DNA from: Bradyrhizobium erythrophlei
GTDB taxonomy: Bacteria > Pseudomonadota > Alphaproteobacteria > Rhizobiales > Xanthobacteraceae
DNA: 64,000 nucleotides
Assembly (NCBI RefSeq): GCF_900142985.1
Contig: NZ_LT670849.1
Location: forward strand, 4,418,501 to 4,482,500
Reading direction: 5' to 3'
Shown here: positions 45,290 to 54,757 of the stretch, piece by piece
Position numbering within the stretch: position 1 is the stretch's first letter
Layout of the letters: each line of letters starts with the position of its first letter
Made by a program: the position numbers and the translations under genes
The notes under the pieces: generated by a model
What the model was told of the DNA's origin: nothing
Seen by the model: only the letters and a program-made list of their open reading frames with translations
Database searches by the model: none

Positions 45290-46214
45290 GAATTTTCTGG
45301 GTCACGACATCTCTGCCGTGCTTATCGCAGGGCCGACCGCCAGCGGCAAGTCGGCGCTCGCGCTCGATCTTGCCCGAAAAACCAGTGGCGTCGTGATCAA
45401 CACGGATTCCATGCAGGTCTATCGCGACCTGCGCGTGCTGACCGCGCGTCCCTCGGTGGAGGAAGAGAAGGAGGTTCCGCACCGCCTCTATGGCCATGTC
45501 GACGCAGCGGTGAACTTTTCCGCCGGCGCCTGGGTGACGGACGCCACTAAAGTGCTCGGCGAAGCGCGCGCGGAAAAACGCCAGCCAATCTTTGTCGGCG
45601 GCTCCGGTCTTTACTTCAAGGCGCTGACGCGGGGGCTCTCCGCCGTGCCGTCGATTCCCGCTGAAGTGCGCGATGCCGTGCGCGCGCGGCTGGAGCGCGA
45701 TGGCGTCGAGGCGCTGCATGCGGAGCTGCAACGGCGTGACGCGGCTTATGCCGAACGCTTGAAGCCGCGCGACCGCACCCGCATCGCGCGCGCGCTGGAG
45801 GTGATCGAGGCCACCGGCCGGTCACTGACGGATTGGCATCGCGAAGGCTTGCCGCCGCTGTTGCCGCCGGGGTCGTTCCGCGCGCTGTTTCTCATGCCCG
45901 AACGCGATGTGCTCTACGCGCGCATCGACGCGCGTTTCGAGAAGATGCTGCAAGCCGGCGCGCTCAATGAGGTGAAGCAGCTCGCCGCGCGAAATCTCGA
46001 TCCGCTGTTGCCGGCGATGAAGGCGCATGGCGTGCCGGCGCTGATCCGTCATCTCAAGGGCGAGATCACCCGCGACGAGGCCAGCGAGATCGGCCGCGCC
46101 GATACGCGCCATTACGCCAAGCGACAGTTCACCTGGTTCCGGCACCAGCTGCCGGAGTTCGAATGGACGGCGCCCGAGGCGGCGGGGGCGTGGCTTCAAA
46201 GCCGCGTTGGGTAG
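45288..46214 (+). CDS. miaA: tRNA dimethylallyltransferase
   Basis: A 308-residue MiaA that adds dimethylallyl to A37 of tRNAs reading UNN codons. P-loop [12 protein letters not shown], then [12 protein letters not shown] and the [11 protein letters not shown] and ARHYAKRQ-like [13 protein letters not shown] motifs. The ATG of MNFLGHD has GAGGG upstream. The frame is open a further 165 codons into serB, but that is antisense shadow. MiaA modification influences leucine-rich leader translation in other bacteria, and the ilv leader follows 159 bp downstream. Confidence 0.95.
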   Translation: MNFLGHDISAVLIAGPTASGKSALALDLARKTSGVVINTDSMQVYRDLRVLTARPSVEEEKEVPHRLYGHVDAAVNFSAGAWVTDATKVLGEARAEKRQPIFVGGSGLYFKALTRGLSAVPSIPAEVRDAVRARLERDGVEALHAELQRRDAAYAERLKPRDRTRIARALEVIEATGRSLTDWHREGLPPLLPPGSFRALFLMPERDVLYARIDARFEKMLQAGALNEVKQLAARNLDPLLPAMKAHGVPALIRHLKGEITRDEASEIGRADTRHYAKRQFTWFRHQLPEFEWTAPEAAGAWLQSRVG

Positions 46215-46372
46215 GAATTCGGCACACCGCATGGCAGAAACCCTTAATTCACCCTCGCCGAACGTTGGGAAGCCGGTTACATTTGTATTCGGGCGCGATC
46301 CTCCGCTGGCGGCTTGACTTTTGGCCTTTCGGCAGTATGTTCGCGCAACCTTTGGGAAGCCCGAGCGGTCCT

Positions 46373-46441
46373 ATGCGAAATATTATTACCAACCTCCTTA
46401 TTATCGTAGTCGTACCCAGGCGCGCCGCCGGGGATGGCTAG
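46373..46441 (+). CDS. ilvL: ilv operon leader peptide
   Basis: A 22-residue open frame MRNIITNLLIIVVVPRRAAG followed by DG and TAG. Nine of residues 4-14 are Ile, Leu or Val, the end products of the downstream pathway. It sits 120 bp before ilvB with a terminator hairpin between. This is the standard layout of an attenuation leader: ribosome stalling at the Ile/Leu/Val codons would prevent the terminator. The ribosome site is weak (GAGCGG). Confidence 0.85.
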   Translation: MRNIITNLLIIVVVPRRAAGDG

Positions 46442-46450
46442 CTGCCATCC
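46432..46450 (+). promoter_or_regulatory. leader hairpin overlapping the leader stop codon
   Basis: GGATGGC-TAGCT-GCCATCC is a perfect 7-bp hairpin spanning the leader peptide stop. It is a plausible pause or protector hairpin of the attenuator. A ribosome finishing the leader would cover it. A weaker alternative pairing of GGCGCGCC (about 46419) with GGTGCGCC (46461-46468) could serve as antiterminator; this part is inference. Confidence 0.55.
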
Positions 46451-46468
46451 AAATTCGGACGGTGCGCC

Positions 46469-46492
46469 AGGGCCCTCTTCGGGTCCTTTTTT
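46469..46492 (+). terminator. ilv attenuator terminator
   Basis: AGGGCCC-TCTTC-GGGTCCT, a 7-bp stem with one G-U pair, followed by a run of six T. It lies 28 bp after the leader peptide and 73 bp before ilvB, so read-through must be controlled. Confidence 0.85.
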
Positions 46493-46564
46493 ATTTCCCA
46501 AACCAGACCAGCAAAAACATCGCGCCAGCAACGGCGCATCCGGAGCCAGCCAAGGAAATACGTC

Positions 46565-48340
46565 ATGAGTGACAACAGCCACGATCCGAACCAGATGACC
46601 GGCGCAGCCATGATCGTGCGCGCGCTGGCCGATCATGGCGTCCAGCACATTTTCGGCTATCCCGGCGGCGCGGTGCTTCCGATCTATGACGAGATTTTCC
46701 AGCAAAGCGACGTCGAGCACATTCTCGTCCGCCACGAGCAGGGCGCCGGCCATGCCGCCGAAGGCTATGCGCGCTCGACCGGCAAGCCGGGCGTGGTGCT
46801 GGTGACCTCGGGTCCGGGCGCCACCAACATGGTGACGCCGCTGACCGACGCGCTGATGGATTCGATTCCGCTGGTCTGCATCACAGGCCAGGTTCCGACG
46901 CACCTGATCGGCAACGACGCGTTCCAGGAATGCGACACCGTGGGCATCACGCGGCCCTGCACCAAGCACAACTGGCTGGTGCGCAACGTCAACGATCTGG
47001 CGAAGGTGCTGCACGAGGCGTTTTATGTCGCGACCACCGGGCGTCCTGGTCCGGTTGTCGTCGACGTGCCGAAGGACGTGCAGTTCGCGACCGGAACCTA
47101 TCACCCGCCGCGCAAATCCGACGTGCACATCTCGTATGCGCCTAGGGTGAAGGGCGATGCAATGGCGATCCGAAAGGCGGTGGCGCTGCTCGCCGGCGCC
47201 AAACGGCCGGTGATCTATTCCGGCGGCGGCGTCATCAATGCTGGCGTCGAAGCCTCGAAGCTGTTGCGCGAACTGGTCGAGATCACGGGCTTCCCGATCA
47301 CCTCGACCCTGATGGGTCTGGGCGCGTACCCTGCGTCGGGCAAGAACTGGCTGGGTATGCTCGGCATGCACGGCACCTACGAAGCCAACATGGCGATGCA
47401 TGACTGCGACGTCATGCTGTGCGTCGGTGCGCGTTTCGACGACCGCATCACCGGGCGGACGGACGCGTTCTCGCCCGGCTCGAAGAAGATTCACATCGAT
47501 ATCGACCCGTCCTCGATCAACAAGAACATCCGCGTCGACGTTCCGATCATCGGCGATGCCGCCAATGTGCTCGGCGATCTCTTGCAGGTGTTCAAGGCGG
47601 AGGCGAAGAAGCCCGACATCAAGGCCTGGTGGGCGGAGATAGCGAAATGGCGTGCGCGCAATTCGCTGTCCTACAAGAAGAACAACGATGTCATCCTGCC
47701 GCAATTCGCGATCCAGAAGCTGTTCGAGGCGACGCGCGGCAAGGACACCTACATCACCACCGAAGTCGGCCAGCACCAGATGTGGGCGGCGCAGTTCTTC
47801 GGCTTCGAGGAGCCGCACCGCTGGATGACATCCGGCGGCCTCGGCACCATGGGCTATGGCCTCCCCGCAGCACTCGGCGTTCAGGTCGCGCACCCGGATA
47901 GCCTCGTGATCGATATTGCGGGCGATGCCTCGGTGCAGATGACGATCCAGGAAATGTCGACGGCGGTTCAGCACGAATTGCCGATCAAGATCTTCATCCT
48001 GAACAACCAGTACATGGGCATGGTGCGGCAGTGGCAGCAGCTGCTGCACGGCAACCGCCTGTCGCATTCCTACTCCGAGGCGCTGCCGGATTTCGTCAAG
48101 CTTGCGGACGCTTATGGCTGCGTCGGCTTGCAGGCGATAAAGCCTTCCGATCTCGACGGCGCGATCAAGGACATGATCAAGGTCAAGCGTCCCGTGCTGT
48201 TCGATTGCCGCGTGGCGGCGCTGGAAAACTGCTTCCCGATGATTCCGTCCGGCAAGGCGCATAACGAGATGCTGTTGCCGGCGGAAGCCAATGGCGAAGC
48301 GACCGCGGCAGCCTTTGCGAGCGGCAAGGCGCTGGTGTGA
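46565..48340 (+). CDS. ilvB: acetolactate synthase large (catalytic) subunit
   Basis: A 591-residue ThDP- and FAD-dependent enzyme, first common step to Ile, Val and Leu. The N-terminal VRHEQGAGHAAEGYARSTGK carries the catalytic Glu; the C-terminal ThDP motif is GDASVQMTIQEMSTAV with NNQYMGMVRQWQ. FAD-domain and central domain are complete. It is under the leader peptide attenuator. The downstream dehydratase starts in its stop codon (GTGA). Confidence 0.96.
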   Translation: MSDNSHDPNQMTGAAMIVRALADHGVQHIFGYPGGAVLPIYDEIFQQSDVEHILVRHEQGAGHAAEGYARSTGKPGVVLVTSGPGATNMVTPLTDALMDSIPLVCITGQVPTHLIGNDAFQECDTVGITRPCTKHNWLVRNVNDLAKVLHEAFYVATTGRPGPVVVDVPKDVQFATGTYHPPRKSDVHISYAPRVKGDAMAIRKAVALLAGAKRPVIYSGGGVINAGVEASKLLRELVEITGFPITSTLMGLGAYPASGKNWLGMLGMHGTYEANMAMHDCDVMLCVGARFDDRITGRTDAFSPGSKKIHIDIDPSSINKNIRVDVPIIGDAANVLGDLLQVFKAEAKKPDIKAWWAEIAKWRARNSLSYKKNNDVILPQFAIQKLFEATRGKDTYITTEVGQHQMWAAQFFGFEEPHRWMTSGGLGTMGYGLPAALGVQVAHPDSLVIDIAGDASVQMTIQEMSTAVQHELPIKIFILNNQYMGMVRQWQQLLHGNRLSHSYSEALPDFVKLADAYGCVGLQAIKPSDLDGAIKDMIKVKRPVLFDCRVAALENCFPMIPSGKAHNEMLLPAEANGEATAAAFASGKALV

Positions 48341-49329
48341 GCATGTTCAACCTCGCAGAAATCGAGCGTGCTCACGACATCGTCCGCGCGGCAATGACGC
48401 CGACGGCTGCTCATGCCTGGCCGCTGCTGGCGCAACGTCTCGGAACGACCGTGGTCGTCAAGCACGAGAACCACACGCCGGCCGGTGCGTTCAAGGTGCG
48501 CGGCGGCCTCGTCTACATGGATCGCCTCAAGCGCGAGCGGCCGCAAACGGCCGGCATCATTTCCGCAACCACGGGCAATCACGGCCAGAGCCTCGCTTTT
48601 GCCGGAAGCCGCCATCGTTTGCCGGTGACGATCTATGTGCCGCACGGCAACTCGACCGAGAAGAACCGGGCCATGAAGGCGTTCGGCGCCAACTTGATCG
48701 AATATGGCGAGGATTTCGAGGCGGCTCGCGACGAGGCGAAGCGTCACGCAGCGCGCGACGGTCTGGAAATTGTGCCGTCGTTTCACCGCGACCTGGTGCT
48801 CGGCGTCTCGACCTATGCGCTTGAGCTGTTTCGCAGCGCGCCCGATATCGACGTGCTCTATGTGCCGATCGGGCAGGGTTCCGGCATCTCCGGCTGCATC
48901 CTGGCGCGCGACCTGTTGGGTAAGAAGACCGAAATCGTCGGCGTGCAGTCGACGGAAGCGCCGTCCTATGCGCTGTCGTTCAAGGCCGGCACGATCGTGA
49001 GCACTAATTCCAGCAACACCCGCGCCGACGGCGTGGCGACGCGGATTCCCGATCCCGAGGCGTTCGAGATCATCCGCAAGGGTGCTTCGCGCATTGTCCA
49101 GGTGACCGACGACGAGATCGGTGCGGCGATCCGCGCCTACTGGACCGACACGCATAACCTTGCCGAAGGTGCGGGTGCGGCCGCGCTCGCGGCGGCGTTG
49201 CAGGAGAAAGCAAATCTGCGCGGCAAGCGCGTCGGCCTCGTGCTATCTGGCGGCAACATCGATTTCGAACTGTTTCGCAAGTGGGTGATGGCGGACGACG
49301 CCGTCGCTCAGAAGGTGATGATGGCATGA
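48337..49329 (+). CDS. threonine dehydratase-like PLP enzyme
   Basis: A 330-residue fold-type II PLP enzyme. The PLP lysine is in PAGAFKVRGG, the phosphate loop is GQGSGISG, and ATTGNHGQSLAFAG is the Asn-binding loop. There is no C-terminal regulatory ACT-like domain as in biosynthetic IlvA. GTG start overlaps ilvB. Placed between the two acetolactate synthase genes, it probably makes 2-oxobutyrate from threonine for isoleucine. It resembles the hydroxyectoine-type dehydratase EutB, so a different hydroxy amino acid substrate remains possible. Confidence 0.82.
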   Translation: MSMFNLAEIERAHDIVRAAMTPTAAHAWPLLAQRLGTTVVVKHENHTPAGAFKVRGGLVYMDRLKRERPQTAGIISATTGNHGQSLAFAGSRHRLPVTIYVPHGNSTEKNRAMKAFGANLIEYGEDFEAARDEAKRHAARDGLEIVPSFHRDLVLGVSTYALELFRSAPDIDVLYVPIGQGSGISGCILARDLLGKKTEIVGVQSTEAPSYALSFKAGTIVSTNSSNTRADGVATRIPDPEAFEIIRKGASRIVQVTDDEIGAAIRAYWTDTHNLAEGAGAAALAAALQEKANLRGKRVGLVLSGGNIDFELFRKWVMADDAVAQKVMMA

Positions 49330-49354
49330 CGTGCGTCGCGCCAGAGATTCAGCC

Positions 49355-49439
49355 GTCATGGCCGGGCGTGACCCGGCCATCCACGTCTCCTTTTCGTGGA
49401 AGGAGAGACGTGGATGCCCGGCACAAGGCCGGGCATGAC
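49355..49439. repeat. nested palindromic repeat inside the ilv operon
   Basis: Outer ends GTCATG / CATGAC; next GCCGGG ... CCCGGC pieces on both sides; inner CCACGTCTC / GAGACGTGG (49381-49389, 49405-49413) around an 15-nt loop. It fills most of the gap between the dehydratase and ilvN. Similar GTCATG-GCCCGG ends occur at 43761. No T-run follows, so it is not a simple terminator. Confidence 0.75.
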
Positions 49440-49465
49440 GGAGAGATATGACTAAGGGGACACCA

Positions 49466-50008
49466 ATGAACCAGCCCGCATCCGCCTATTTCATGGAAGA
49501 ACAAAAGGCGCCGAACGAGACGCACACGCTCTCGGTGCTGGTGCAGAACGAACCGGGCGTGCTCGCCCGCGTGATCGGCCTGTTCTCCGGTCGCGGCTAC
49601 AACATCGAAAGCCTCACCGTTTCCGAAACCGAGAGCCAGAAGCATCTCTCGCGCATCACCATCGTCACTACGGGCACGCCTGACGTGATCGAGCAGATCA
49701 AGCATCAGCTCGACCGCATGGTGCCGGTCTATCGCGTCGTCGACATGACGCTCGCCGGCCGTTCGATCGAGCGGGAGCTCGCGATGGTGAAGGTGCGCGG
49801 CTCGGGCGAGCATCGCGTCGAAGCGCTGCGGCTGGCCGAAGCGTTCCGTGCACGCGTGATCGACGCCACCAACGAAAGCTTCGTGTTCGAAATCACCGGC
49901 GCTTCGTCGAAGATCAACCAGTTCATCGATCTGATGCGCCCGCTTGGTCTCGTCGAAGTGTCGCGCACCGGCGTTGCCGCCATTGGCCGCGGAGCCGAGG
50001 GGATGTGA
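49466..50008 (+). CDS. ilvN: acetolactate synthase small (regulatory) subunit
   Basis: A 180-residue ACT-domain protein that activates the large subunit and gives valine feedback. THTLSVLVQNEPGVLARVIG and GLFSGRGYNIESLTVSETE are the ACT signature. ATG at 49466 is preferred (AAGGGGA 7 nt upstream); ATG at 49448 would add six residues. A methyltransferase gene follows after 3 bp. Confidence 0.95.
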   Translation: MNQPASAYFMEEQKAPNETHTLSVLVQNEPGVLARVIGLFSGRGYNIESLTVSETESQKHLSRITIVTTGTPDVIEQIKHQLDRMVPVYRVVDMTLAGRSIERELAMVKVRGSGEHRVEALRLAEAFRARVIDATNESFVFEITGASSKINQFIDLMRPLGLVEVSRTGVAAIGRGAEGM

Positions 50009-50011
50009 GTC

Positions 50012-50707
50012 ATGCTGGCGCGCGACTGGTACTATAACCAACGTCGGCGGATCGGGATCGACAGGGCGGTCGCTTCGCTTTACGGCGGCGATGACGACGC
50101 CGATCTGCGCGCGCGCGCTACATTGTCCAGGCTGGGCGTAAAAAAGGGCTGGCGTATCGCCGACATCGGTTGCGGCAACGGCGTGCTCGCCTGCGAGGCG
50201 GCGCGGGCCGGCGCCGAAGTCGACGCGATCGATATATCACCGGCGATGCTGGCGCTCGCCGAAATCTCGGCAAGCGACCGCAAGGTCGCGATCCGCACCC
50301 AATCGGCAGGGCTTTTGAGCTTTGCCTATCAGCCGAGCAGCTATGACCTCATCGTCAGCGAATTCACGCTGCATCACCTGCCGGATTTCTGGAAGGCGGT
50401 GGCGATGTCGCGGATCTTCGCGGCCCTGAAGCCCGGCGCCAATTTTTTTCTGCGCGACATCGTGTTCGTGCGCACGCCCGACGGCACCGAGCGCGACGTC
50501 GAGGAGTGGGCCGAGTTCTCGATCACCAACCACGACTTCAACCGCGACAGCGTCGTTACCCATATGCGCGACGAATATTCGACCTTCGGCTGGGTGATCG
50601 AGCGCATGCTGACGGATGCCGGCTTCGAACTGACCTCGGCCGATTATCACGCGCCGCTGCACGGCACGTATTTGTTGCGAAAACCGAAACACGGCGAGCA
50701 AGCATGA
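50012..50707 (+). CDS. class I SAM-dependent methyltransferase
   Basis: A 231-residue Rossmann-fold methyltransferase. Motif I is IADIGCGNGVLACEAA, motif II VDAIDISPAMLALAE, and the loop LIVSEFTLHHLPDFWKAVAM is typical of small-molecule methyltransferases. The GANFFLRDIVFVRTPDGTER stretch follows. It starts 3 bp after ilvN, so it is in the ilv transcript, but no link to branched-chain synthesis is known to me. The substrate is unknown. Confidence 0.88.
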   Translation: MLARDWYYNQRRRIGIDRAVASLYGGDDDADLRARATLSRLGVKKGWRIADIGCGNGVLACEAARAGAEVDAIDISPAMLALAEISASDRKVAIRTQSAGLLSFAYQPSSYDLIVSEFTLHHLPDFWKAVAMSRIFAALKPGANFFLRDIVFVRTPDGTERDVEEWAEFSITNHDFNRDSVVTHMRDEYSTFGWVIERMLTDAGFELTSADYHAPLHGTYLLRKPKHGEQA

Positions 50708-50805
50708 TCCGGAAAAGCGGGAACCGGTTTTCCCTCGCGACAAATGCAAAGCGTTTGCGCGGAGATCATGCGCAGACAAAGGCTGACAACTAGAAAAAGA
50801 GAACA

Positions 50806-51687
50806 ATGAAACCTGCCGACGTCTGCACTGCCGTCCTGGTCGCGGTGATCTGGGGAAGCTCGTTTGTGCTGAGCCGCATTGCGCTCGACGAATTGTCGCC
50901 GACGCTGATGACGGCGTTGCGCTTTACCATGGGAGCCCTGCCATGCCTCTTCGTGCCGCGGCCGAAGGTTTCATGGACGGTCCTGATTTCGATCAGCTTC
51001 ACGCTGTTTCTCGGCCAGTTCCTCACCCAGGCCTACGGCATCGCGCACGGCGTACCGGTCGGCCTCACCAGCGTGCTCGTGCATAGCCAGGCGTTGTTCA
51101 CGATTGCTTTCGCGGCGATCCTGTTCGACGAGCGTCCCTCGCGGATACAGACGGTCGGCATTGCAATTGCGACCGCTGGCTTGCTGATGGTCTGCGGCAC
51201 CGTCGGTTATGACTTCAGCGTCTCGGCCTTTGCGGTGCTGATGCTGTCGCCGATTTTTTTCGCCGCCGGCAATCTCCTGCTGCGGCGCGCGCCAAACGTA
51301 CCGATGTTCGATCTGTCGGCGTGGCTCTGTTTGGTGGCAGCGGTGCCGTTGCTGGCGGTTGCTGTCGTTCACGATGGCGCGCAACCAACCTGGCACGCGC
51401 TGTCGCAGATGTCGCTTCCGGTGTTCGGTTGCGTGCTCGGGATCGGCCTGGGCTCGACTTGCATCGCTTATTGGTTATGGGGCCGGTTGCTGCGCGACTA
51501 TCCGGCGGCGCAGGTGGTGCCGTTCGCGCTGCTGGTGCCATTTGTCGGCTCGGCGGCCTCCAGCATCGTCTTTCATGAAACCTTCGGGCCGCTTCGCCTG
51601 GCCGGCATGCTGACGGTGATCGGCGGTATTGCCGTGATGGTGCTGTCGAAGCGGCGGCACGCGATTGCAGAGGTGGTGCGCGCATGA
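50806..51687 (+). CDS. EamA/DMT family transporter
   Basis: A 293-residue membrane protein with ten predicted segments in two EamA repeats. The first begins AVLVAVIWGSSFVLSRIALDE. The second repeat has FGCVLGIGLGSTCIAYWLWG. Such carriers export metabolites or amino acids. The next LysE-type exporter gene overlaps its stop by 4 bp (ATGA). Lying between ilvN and ilvC, the two could export excess branched-chain amino acids; that is only positional inference. Confidence 0.88.
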   Translation: MKPADVCTAVLVAVIWGSSFVLSRIALDELSPTLMTALRFTMGALPCLFVPRPKVSWTVLISISFTLFLGQFLTQAYGIAHGVPVGLTSVLVHSQALFTIAFAAILFDERPSRIQTVGIAIATAGLLMVCGTVGYDFSVSAFAVLMLSPIFFAAGNLLLRRAPNVPMFDLSAWLCLVAAVPLLAVAVVHDGAQPTWHALSQMSLPVFGCVLGIGLGSTCIAYWLWGRLLRDYPAAQVVPFALLVPFVGSAASSIVFHETFGPLRLAGMLTVIGGIAVMVLSKRRHAIAEVVRA

Positions 51688-52283
51688 TTTCGCGGGAGTT
51701 GTTTTTCGCCTTCGCCCTGTTCGCCGCGGTGATGTTCTTTACGCCGGGGCCGAACAACATCATGGTGATGTCGTCGGGGCTGACTTACGGCTTTCGCCGC
51801 ACCTTGCCGCATATCGCCGGCGTCGTCATCGGCTTTGCCTTCATGGTCGGCGCGGTCGGCCTCGGCTTCGGCACGGTCTTCATTGCCTTTCCGGTGTTGC
51901 AGACCATCCTCAAATATGCCGGCGCGGCCTACCTGATCTATCTCGCGGTCATGATCGCGATGGCCGGTCCGCCCAAGCCCGGAGAGGCGAGCCGCGGTCC
52001 GCTGACGTTCTGGCAGGGCGCGATGTTTCAGTGGGTCAACGTCAAGGGCTGGGTCGCGATCATCGGCACCATCACGGCCTATGCGGCGATTGCGAAATTC
52101 CCGCTCAACATCGTGCTCCAGGTTGTGATCTTCCTTTTGATGGGAACGGCCTCGATCACGACCTGGACGCTGTTCGGCAGCGCCTTGCGGCCGTTCCTGA
52201 CCTCACCGCGTGCGGTGCGGATCTTCAATATCGCGATGGCGCTATTGCTGCTGGCCTCGCTCTACCCGGTTTTCATGGAATAG
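51684..52283 (+). CDS. LysE family amino acid exporter
   Basis: A 199-residue LysE/RhtB-type exporter with about six hydrophobic segments. The family loop FFTPGPNNIMVMSSGLTYGF and then PHIAGVVIGFAFMVGAV are clear. Coupled to the upstream EamA gene by ATGA overlap. Substrate not readable; relatives export lysine, threonine, homoserine or branched-chain amino acids. Confidence 0.9.
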   Translation: MISRELFFAFALFAAVMFFTPGPNNIMVMSSGLTYGFRRTLPHIAGVVIGFAFMVGAVGLGFGTVFIAFPVLQTILKYAGAAYLIYLAVMIAMAGPPKPGEASRGPLTFWQGAMFQWVNVKGWVAIIGTITAYAAIAKFPLNIVLQVVIFLLMGTASITTWTLFGSALRPFLTSPRAVRIFNIAMALLLLASLYPVFME

Positions 52284-52391
52284 GAGCGACGAAAAGAGGG
52301 TTTACCCCCCTCCCTAAAATGTCTAGACCACGCGGGAAATTCGAAGGCCCCCGGCGGTCGATCTACCCCGAGCCTGACCCTTCAAACCTGA

Positions 52392-53453
<1,062 letters not shown>

Positions 53454-53461
53454 GGGCTCGT

Positions 53462-53608
53462 GCCCCGGATGCTGTGCAGCGTGCTGTTCTTCGCGGCGTG
53501 ATGCACTGCTGATCCGGGGCCTGGAAGCTTGTAGTCAGCCCCTTTGGCAGCCGGGCAAAATGGATCCCGGCTCTGCGTTGCAGCATTGCATGCCGCAACG
53601 CGTCCGGG
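53462..53608. repeat. two palindromic repeat units downstream of ilvC
   Basis: Unit 1: GCCCCGGAT (53462-53470) and ATCCGGGGC (53512-53520). Unit 2: CCCGG-CTCT-GCGTTGC and GCAACGC-GT-CCGGG around GCATTGCATGC (53566-53608). Both are imperfect hairpins of the kind found between genes in this group. No coding sequence. Confidence 0.7.
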
Positions 53609-53642
53609 ACGCGCGCCCAAGATCGCGGTGACTTTGAACAGA

Positions 53643-53680
53643 ACGCGGTGCATTGCCGATGGACTTGCACCGCGTTTTTC
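53643..53680 (+). terminator. rho-independent terminator of the ilvC transcript
   Basis: ACGCGGTGCA (53643-53652) and TGCACCGCGT (53666-53675), a perfect 10-bp stem with a 13-nt loop, followed by TTTTTCGTTTTTT. It lies 190 bp after ilvC, past two repeat units, and just before the end of the convergent AHSA1 gene. Confidence 0.9.
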
Positions 53681-53685
53681 GTTTT

Positions 53686-54156
53686 TTAGAGGATCGCAAG
53701 CTCTTCAAGCCGGGCATAGCTTGCCTCCATGCCGTGCTCCATTCCACTTTCGAGCATCCGCGCGCGCGTTTCCGCATCTGGCAGCGTCATGCGCATGGTC
53801 ATCAACGTGCCGTCGCCATCCTTCTCGAACCGGGTTTCGCAATGATTGTCCGGCGTCTGTTCGGGCAGAAACATGCGCTCGACATGGACGATGCGGCTGA
53901 AAGGCTCAAGCTCCAGAAATTCCCCGGTGAGATGGAAGCCGCGGCGGCCGGGCATCGCCCATTCGTAGCGGATCTTGCCGCCCGGCCGTGGCTCGCAGAT
54001 GCAGACCGGCATGGTCCAGCCGTCGGGGCCAAGCATCCATTGCTGGATGAGCGCGGGCTCGGTATGCGCGCGATACACGGCCTCGGGTGGTGCGGCAAAG
54101 TGCCGGACCACGATCAGGAATTGGTCACCCTCTGTTTTCAGCGTCAGTTTACTCAT
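53686..54156 (-). CDS. SRPBCC/AHSA1 family protein
   Basis: A 156-residue START-like fold protein. IVVRHFAAPPEAVYRAHTEP and QQWMLGPDGWTM are the AHSA1 (activator of Hsp90 ATPase homologue 1-like) signature, and the C-terminal AETRARMLESGMEHGMEASY is the closing helix. It lies 2 bp after an ArsR-type regulator; such pairs are common, and the partner ligand is unknown. Confidence 0.88.
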   Translation of the reverse strand: MSKLTLKTEGDQFLIVVRHFAAPPEAVYRAHTEPALIQQWMLGPDGWTMPVCICEPRPGGKIRYEWAMPGRRGFHLTGEFLELEPFSRIVHVERMFLPEQTPDNHCETRFEKDGDGTLMTMRMTLPDAETRARMLESGMEHGMEASYARLEELAIL

Positions 54157-54158
54157 CG

Positions 54159-54509
54159 CTACTTCTCTCCTCGTTTTGAAGTCATGGCCGCCAGGAGCCC
54201 GTCAAGCCTCTCGTAGTTCTTGTCGAGCGCCTTGCGCAGCATGGCGAGCCATTGGTCGATGTCGTCGATTCCGGCATCCGACAGTCGGCAGTGGCGGCGC
54301 GTGCCGTCGGCCCGTCGAACGATCAAGCCCGCGCTCTCCAGCATCTTCAGGTGCCGCGAGATGGCGGGCTGGCTCATGTCGAACGGCCTGGCGAGTTCCA
54401 TCACGGTGGCCTCGCCCTTGGTGAGGCGGGCCAGAATCGCCCGGCGCGTCGGATCGGCGAGTGCGAGGAAAGCCGCATCAAGGCGGGCGGAACGTTCTGT
54501 GCTAATCAT
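54159..54509 (-). CDS. ArsR family transcriptional regulator
   Basis: A 116-residue winged-helix repressor. ALADPTRRAILARLTKGEAT and FDMSQPAISRHLKMLESAGL form the helix-turn-helix, followed by the wing VRRADGTRRHCRL. No metal-binding cysteine motif is present, so it belongs to the non-metal group usually paired with AHSA1 genes. A 34-bp palindrome covers its start codon, so it most likely represses itself and the AHSA1 gene. Confidence 0.92.
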   Translation of the reverse strand: MISTERSARLDAAFLALADPTRRAILARLTKGEATVMELARPFDMSQPAISRHLKMLESAGLIVRRADGTRRHCRLSDAGIDDIDQWLAMLRKALDKNYERLDGLLAAMTSKRGEK

Positions 54510-54540
54510 AACTCATATGTTATATAACAAATGAGTTATG
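54507..54540. promoter_or_regulatory. 34-bp near-perfect palindrome over the ArsR start codon
   Basis: Two 17-bp arms (CATAACTCATATGTTAT and ATAACAAATGAGTTATG) differ at a single position. The left arm includes the start codon of the regulator. The site is very AT-rich in GC-rich surroundings. Binding would block both transcription and the start region; inferred autoregulation. Confidence 0.75.
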
Positions 54541-54757
54541 GTCAAGGCCGGGTATGATGATTTTTTGCCCGTGATCGAGCAGGGCGCGTCGCTGGACGAG
54601 ACGAAGAACTCGGCGAACTGGCCTCATGGTTCGAGACGCCGCAAACGCGCGGCTCCTCACCATGAGGGTCTAGCCCAGAATGAAGACCTCATCCCGAGGA
54701 GGCGCGAGCAATAGCTAGCGCCGTCTCGAGGGATGGCCAGGACATGAAAGCGGCGCC

